Below are positions 6,344 through 10,129 of a DNA stretch of 10,129 nt, piece after piece (position 1 is the stretch's first letter; every line of letters begins with the position of its first letter). The notes under the pieces are model-generated. The model did no database searches, was not told where the DNA came from, and worked only from the letters and a program-made list of their open reading frames with translations. A program made the translations under genes and the position numbers. Source of the stretch: an uncultured Porphyromonadaceae bacterium (GTDB lineage: Bacteria > Bacteroidota > Bacteroidia > Bacteroidales > Muribaculaceae); the NCBI GenBank assembly GCA_947176285.1, contig CAMWQF010000080.1:1-10129 (forward strand). Reading direction: 5' to 3'.

Positions 6344-6369
6344 GAGAGGAGGTAAAAAAACCTCCTCTC
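6344..6369 (-). terminator. Hairpin terminator of the beta-galactosidase gene
   Basis: A perfect 10-base-pair stem, gagaggaggt (6344-6353) with acctcctctc (6360-6369), encloses a six-A loop and begins 5 bases beyond the beta-galactosidase stop. On the minus-strand RNA the loop is U-rich. There is no clean U-run after the stem, but position and stability fit termination of the minus-strand transcript. Confidence 0.65.
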
Positions 6370-6374
6370 CATAA

Positions 6375-9300
6375 TCAATATTTGGGTTGGATCTGGTGGA
6401 ATACTGGCTTCATCATGAAGGCGAAACCGTATTCGCCGTAGGGGAGCATGTATTCGCTGCGTGGGACTGCACCCCAACTGTTGACGCAACCGAGACCCAT
6501 CTGAGCCTTGTCGATGCAGATATTGGTAAAGTCTGCTTTCTTCACGAGAGGACCATGGCTATGGGGGGTACGGTCTTTGTTAGGATAGTCGTCAAGACTG
6601 TCGATGGTGTAGTTGAGGGCAGATATGGAGAACGGATCCTGACCTACGAATTCCAGACCGTTGCCGGAGGCGTTAAGCTGCTTCCAATAGCGCACATCAG
6701 TCTTTGTGCCTGTCTCCTGCGGACGGATGTAGGGATAGAACTGATCAGCCACTTTCTGATTGTAGACACCGAGGAATGTAGAATGGTTGCGGTCGGCATA
6801 GTTCTCGATAGGTCCGCGGCCGTAATACTCAATGGCGTCGAATTCCTCAGGCATCTGCATCTGCATACCAAAACGGAAGAGATTGCTGCCTTCGGCACCT
6901 TCAGCAGGCTTAAAACTTTCAGTGACCATGATCTCCCCGCTCGGAGTAATGGCATAGCATAATGCCAAAGATCCTTTTACACCCGGCATATCATATTTGG
7001 CATCCACAATGATAATACCATCCTTTTCATGATGCTCAAGAGAGGTGAGTTTCATCTCGGGCTTGCGCCAAGCCTCATACCTGCGCTGCAGACCTGCACC
7101 AAAATCATTGTCGGTAGGTGCTCGCCAGAAATTGGGAGTCAACTGACCACCATCCGCAAGCATCTTCATTCCGTCAACCTCATATTTGGTCATGAAACCA
7201 GAGTGACGGTTAAATTCAATTTGGAAATTCTCACCCTTTATCTTTAGGAAATTGACATGATTGTTGATTACCTTCGGAGTTGCCAACTGAGTGTTCTTAT
7301 CAACAACAGTTGAAGAGGCAAGCGATTGAGAAGATGCAGGCATGAATATTTCGAGTTGGTCGCGGGCTACAGCGTATCCGGCGGGAAGTAGACCATCTGT
7401 TTCCTTTAAGGTATAGTTCACATTGAGAAGCCATTCGCCCTTGTCAGAGATATCACCGTATGGGATTGTGATCTGTTCTGTGGCTCCGGGAGCAATATTG
7501 AGATTAGAGATGGAACCTTTACGTACGGGCTTGCCATCGTGGAGAAGAGTCCAATCGAGAGATAAGTCGGAAAGATCGCGGAAGAAGTTCTCGTTGTAGA
7601 CGTTGACCTTGCCACTCTTGATGTCGACAGGGGTGGTCCATATATTCTGATAGAAATAGCGCACCTCATCGGCATGAGGGTTAGGGAGACGGTCGGGACT
7701 TACGACACCATTGATACAGAAATTGTTGTCGCTTGCGTCATAGTCGTTGAAGTCGCCGCCATAGGCGAAGTATTCCACACCATTTTCGTCTTTAACGCGT
7801 ATACCTTGGTCGACAAAATCCCAAATAAAACCACCTTGAAGGCTTGGATATTTGCGGATAATATCCCAATATTCTTTGAATCCACCCATTGAGTTACCCA
7901 TGGCGTGGGCGTATTCGCACTGTATGAGAGGTCGGTCGGTATTAGGGTTCTTACCCCATGCTTCCATACCTTCATATCCATAATACATCGGGCAGAAGAT
8001 ATCGGTCTTTCGGTCGTGTCCTGCCTGCTCATACTGAACAGCGCGTGAATTATCAAAAGCCTTAATCCAATCATATGCATCCTCGAAATTCGGACCATAT
8101 CCGGCTTCATTTCCGAGACTCCAGAAAATCACAGAAGGGTGGTTGAAGTTTCTTATCACGTTACGCTGATTTCTCTCCTGATGCGCTTTGTGGTAGGCAG
8201 GATCTTTTGCAAGAGTATGCTCTCCATATCCCATACCGTGGCTTTCCACATTAGCTTCCGCCACAACGTAGAGACCGTAGCGGTCGCAGAGTTCATACCA
8301 GAGTTCATCATTAGGATAGTGGGAAGTGCGGACAGCATTCATGTTGAGTTTTTTCATGAGCTGCACATCCTCAAGCATACGCTCAGGACTGACTACATAG
8401 CCACCATCCGGGTCAAGTTCATGTCGATCCGCTCCTTTGAAGAGAACCGGTTTTCCATTGACAAGAATCTGATTTCCCTTCAGTTCAATCTTGCGGAAAC
8501 CGACATTAACAGGGATGACCTCGTCGTTGCCGTCCATTGTAGCGGTGAGAGTGTATAGATATGGAGTCTCTGCCGACCATTTTTTAGGGTTAGAGACATT
8601 CATTGTAGTCTTGCCTGACTTTGAAGCAGTGCCTGTAGCCACAGTATTGCCATCAGCATCGGTAAGAGTAAGGGTTACGGGCTTGTTGGCAGTAAGTGAC
8701 AGGTCTATGTCAAGAACACCGTCGGTATAATTATTAGTTAGGTCAGGAGTAACGCGGATATCAGCAATGCGGTTTTTGTCGCGGGCAAAAAGATAGCAGT
8801 CGCGACCTACGCCGGAGAGACGCCAGAAGTCTTGATCTTCAAGATAAGAACCGTCACACCAACGGAATACCTGGAAACATATGAGATTTTCCTTACCGGG
8901 AACAAGGTATGGAGTCAGATTGAACTCAGCCTCGAGTTTGCTATCCTCACTATAGCCTACATACTTACCGTTGACCCATAGATATATATTTGAGGTGACG
9001 GATCCGAAGTGGGCGAAAATCTCTTTTCCTTTCCAAGATGCAGGCACTAATATTTCACGGCGATATGTGCCGACATGGTTTTCCTGTTCGGGAACAAAAG
9101 GGGGATTGTTTTTAAAGAAACGATCCCATGCATATGGCATGTTAGTGTAAAGAGGGTCTCCGTATCCGTTCAATTCCCAACAACCGGGTACCTTTATGGT
9201 GTCCCAACCTTTGTCGTTGAAGTCCTTTTTCCAGAAATCAGTGGGGCGGGAAGAAGCATCGTTAACCCAGTTGAATTTCCAATCACCGTTTAGGGATAGA

Positions 9301-9488
9301 TAATTGGACGACATCTTCCTGTCGGTCTTAAAGGAACCTTTCTCCCCCTTCTTAAAGGCAAAAGCCTCAGAGCGCATAGGGGCACGATTTACAGCATTTA
9401 AGTTGGGATCTTGCCACTCTTTGAATGTCTGTGCCGACACAGGGAGGGCAAGTATAGCGAGAGCAGCGGATAATATTGTCTTTTTCAT
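6375..9488 (-). CDS. lacZ: Exported GH2 beta-galactosidase (LacZ type)
   Basis: This enzyme hydrolyses terminal beta-galactosides such as lactose or galactosides in glycans. The 1037 residues match full-length LacZ-type enzymes (E. coli 1024). A signal peptide, MKKTILSAALAILALPVSA, is followed by Gln20 and has no lipobox, so a periplasmic or secreted location is expected. Domains in order: sugar-binding jelly roll about 60-235, immunoglobulin-like about 238-333, TIM barrel about 335-625, a linking beta domain about 630-720, and the Bgal small-chain domain about 750-1030 with FWRAPTDND (787-795) and YYGRGPIENYADR (888-900). GH2 signatures are at 384-418 (NAVRTSHYPNDELWYELC...VESHG) and 442-461. 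The acid/base is Glu461 in SLGNEAGYG and the nucleophile Glu525 in IQCEYAHAMGNSMGG, both intact. No susC/susD pair, regulator or other glycosidase lies beside it here, so it seems a stand-alone enzyme. It is read from frr's direction, but a hairpin lies between them. Confidence 0.96.
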   Translation of the reverse strand: MKKTILSAALAILALPVSAQTFKEWQDPNLNAVNRAPMRSEAFAFKKGEKGSFKTDRKMSSNYLSLNGDWKFNWVNDASSRPTDFWKKDFNDKGWDTIKVPGCWELNGYGDPLYTNMPYAWDRFFKNNPPFVPEQENHVGTYRREILVPASWKGKEIFAHFGSVTSNIYLWVNGKYVGYSEDSKLEAEFNLTPYLVPGKENLICFQVFRWCDGSYLEDQDFWRLSGVGRDCYLFARDKNRIADIRVTPDLTNNYTDGVLDIDLSLTANKPVTLTLTDADGNTVATGTASKSGKTTMNVSNPKKWSAETPYLYTLTATMDGNDEVIPVNVGFRKIELKGNQILVNGKPVLFKGADRHELDPDGGYVVSPERMLEDVQLMKKLNMNAVRTSHYPNDELWYELCDRYGLYVVAEANVESHGMGYGEHTLAKDPAYHKAHQERNQRNVIRNFNHPSVIFWSLGNEAGYGPNFEDAYDWIKAFDNSRAVQYEQAGHDRKTDIFCPMYYGYEGMEAWGKNPNTDRPLIQCEYAHAMGNSMGGFKEYWDIIRKYPSLQGGFIWDFVDQGIRVKDENGVEYFAYGGDFNDYDASDNNFCINGVVSPDRLPNPHADEVRYFYQNIWTTPVDIKSGKVNVYNENFFRDLSDLSLDWTLLHDGKPVRKGSISNLNIAPGATEQITIPYGDISDKGEWLLNVNYTLKETDGLLPAGYAVARDQLEIFMPASSQSLASSTVVDKNTQLATPKVINNHVNFLKIKGENFQIEFNRHSGFMTKYEVDGMKMLADGGQLTPNFWRAPTDNDFGAGLQRRYEAWRKPEMKLTSLEHHEKDGIIIVDAKYDMPGVKGSLALCYAITPSGEIMVTESFKPAEGAEGSNLFRFGMQMQMPEEFDAIEYYGRGPIENYADRNHSTFLGVYNQKVADQFYPYIRPQETGTKTDVRYWKQLNASGNGLEFVGQDPFSISALNYTIDSLDDYPNKDRTPHSHGPLVKKADFTNICIDKAQMGLGCVNSWGAVPRSEYMLPYGEYGFAFMMKPVFHQIQPKY

Positions 9489-9523
9489 GGATAATATGGT
9501 TTTTGTAACCTGTCAAAATAAGT

Positions 9524-9567
9524 CTAATTGGTCTAATTAGTCTTATGAGACCAATTAGACCAATTAT
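9524..9567. repeat. Palindromic 9-base-word repeat between frr and lacZ, terminator-like hairpin
   Basis: Units ctaattggt (9524-9532) and ctaattagt (9533-9541) are followed by a short centre and then by the same word inverted: accaattag (9550-9558) and accaattat (9559-9567). Arms 9525-9543 and 9548-9566 pair at 18 of 19 positions (one A-C mismatch at 9539/9552) around a four-base loop. It begins 18 bases downstream of the frr stop on the minus strand and is followed in that direction by acttatttt, so it could terminate frr transcription. The word is the same as in the array at 91-144. Confidence 0.85.
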
Positions 9568-9584
9568 AGCCTATATAATTTAAA

Positions 9585-10129
9585 TTACACTGTAAGTATT
9601 TCCTTTTCCTTTGCAGCGAAGATTTCGTCAATTTTCTTAAGGTATTTGTCGTGGAGTTTCTGAACGTTGGCTTCGGCATCCTTTTCGACGTCTTCGCTTA
9701 GACCTTGCTTTATTTCTTTCTTCAGTCCATCGATGGCTTCGCGACGTGCATTGCGAACTGAAACCTTAGCGTTTTCAGCCTCAGCCTTGCACTGCTTCAC
9801 GAGTTGCTTACGTCGATCTTCGGTAAGAGGAGGGATTGAGAGGCGAATTACTTCACCATTGTTTTCGGGAGTGATACCGAGTTCAGAGTTGATGATAGCC
9901 TTCTCTATTACTTTGAACATAGATTTCTCCCACGGTGTGATAGCGATGGTACGCGCATCGGGAACAGATATGTTTGCCACGTTGGAGATTGGAGCCATGC
10001 TGCCATAGTAGTCAACTTTTATTCCATCGAGGAGTTTTGCAGATGCCTTGCCTGCACGAACACGGGCTAAGGTTTCTTCCAGATAGTCGGCAGCGAGTTC
10101 CATCGACTCCTGGGCATTGTCAAGATATT
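9585..10129 (-). CDS. frr: Ribosome recycling factor (partial, N terminus outside window)
   Basis: With EF-G, this factor splits the post-termination ribosome so that it can be reused. The stop is at 9585-9587 and the frame stays open to the right edge, giving 180 visible residues of an expected roughly 186. The visible chain opens YLDNAQESMELAADYLEETLARVRAGKASAKLLDGI, matching the first helix of the family. It continues with SMAPISNVANISVPDARTI, PW(E)KSM, the hallmark NNGEVIRLSIPPLTEDRRKQLVKQ, the VSVRNARREAIDGLKK helix, and a C terminus ending EILTV. The ATG at 10101-10103 is an internal Met, because conserved residues YLDNAQES precede it in frame. The true start should lie only a handful of codons past the window edge. 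No defect is visible. Its 3' neighbour on the same strand is the beta-galactosidase gene, separated by 96 bases containing the palindromic repeat. Confidence 0.96.
   Translation of the reverse strand, partial: YLDNAQESMELAADYLEETLARVRAGKASAKLLDGIKVDYYGSMAPISNVANISVPDARTIAITPWEKSMFKVIEKAIINSELGITPENNGEVIRLSIPPLTEDRRKQLVKQCKAEAENAKVSVRNARREAIDGLKKEIKQGLSEDVEKDAEANVQKLHDKYLKKIDEIFAAKEKEILTV

Noticed and set aside
6387..6962. A 191-codon plus-strand open frame opposite the 3' end of the beta-galactosidase gene
   Set aside because: It lies wholly within a highly conserved GH2 gene on the other strand and its translation has no recognisable domain. The same applies to the open frames at 8139-8558 and 7700-8110.
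9514..9521. Minus-strand ttattttg upstream of lacZ as a Bacteroidetes -7 promoter element
   Set aside because: It is one base short of the TAnnTTTG consensus and no TTG-type -33 element lies at the right distance upstream.
10101..10103. ATG as the start of frr
   Set aside because: Conserved frr residues YLDNAQES precede it in frame up to the window edge, so it is an internal Met and the gene is truncated by the window.

Overview
The window reads as chromosomal housekeeping DNA from a Bacteroidales bacterium. The grounds are A-rich rather than Shine-Dalgarno-like leaders before several starts, a lipoprotein with a Cys-Ser-Glu-Asp export-type signal, a periplasmic or secreted GH2 beta-galactosidase with a signal peptide, a YghO-like acetyltransferase, and a ribosome recycling factor very close to what I recall of Bacteroides sequences. 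The intergenic short-unit repeats make a Muribaculaceae-like relative plausible, but that family-level placement is inference. No phage, transposase, CRISPR, tRNA or rRNA signal was seen.

Layout. Positions 1-6268 are read on the plus strand: the last 30 codons of a GatB/YqeY-domain protein; serS; a small membrane-anchored protein with a degenerate protein-kinase fold; a YghO-like GNAT protein; ubiE/menG overlapping by 4 bases with a U32-family gene; and a small surface-type lipoprotein. Two hairpins at 6292-6369 separate these from the minus-strand genes: a 1037-residue beta-galactosidase and, upstream of it, frr (ribosome recycling factor), which runs off the right edge of the window. Genes are close-packed and no gap between genes exceeds about 135 bases.

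The genes mostly serve core functions: tRNA charging (serS, and probably YqeY nearby), ribosome recycling (frr), menaquinone synthesis (ubiE), probable RNA hydroxylation (U32) and galactoside breakdown (lacZ). They do not form one obvious pathway. Only ubiE and the U32 gene are clearly coupled.

The least ordinary content is (1) the tail-anchored pseudokinase at 1570-2343, which keeps the kinase fold landmarks but has lost the catalytic Asp, the DFG Asp and most of the activation segment, and (2) a pattern in the gaps. Four intergenic regions hold short arrays of 8- or 9-base units lying directly 3' of a stop codon. Their sequences differ between places, except that the first and last share the same 9-base word. 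I found no clear multi-gene defence, secretion or mobile system here.
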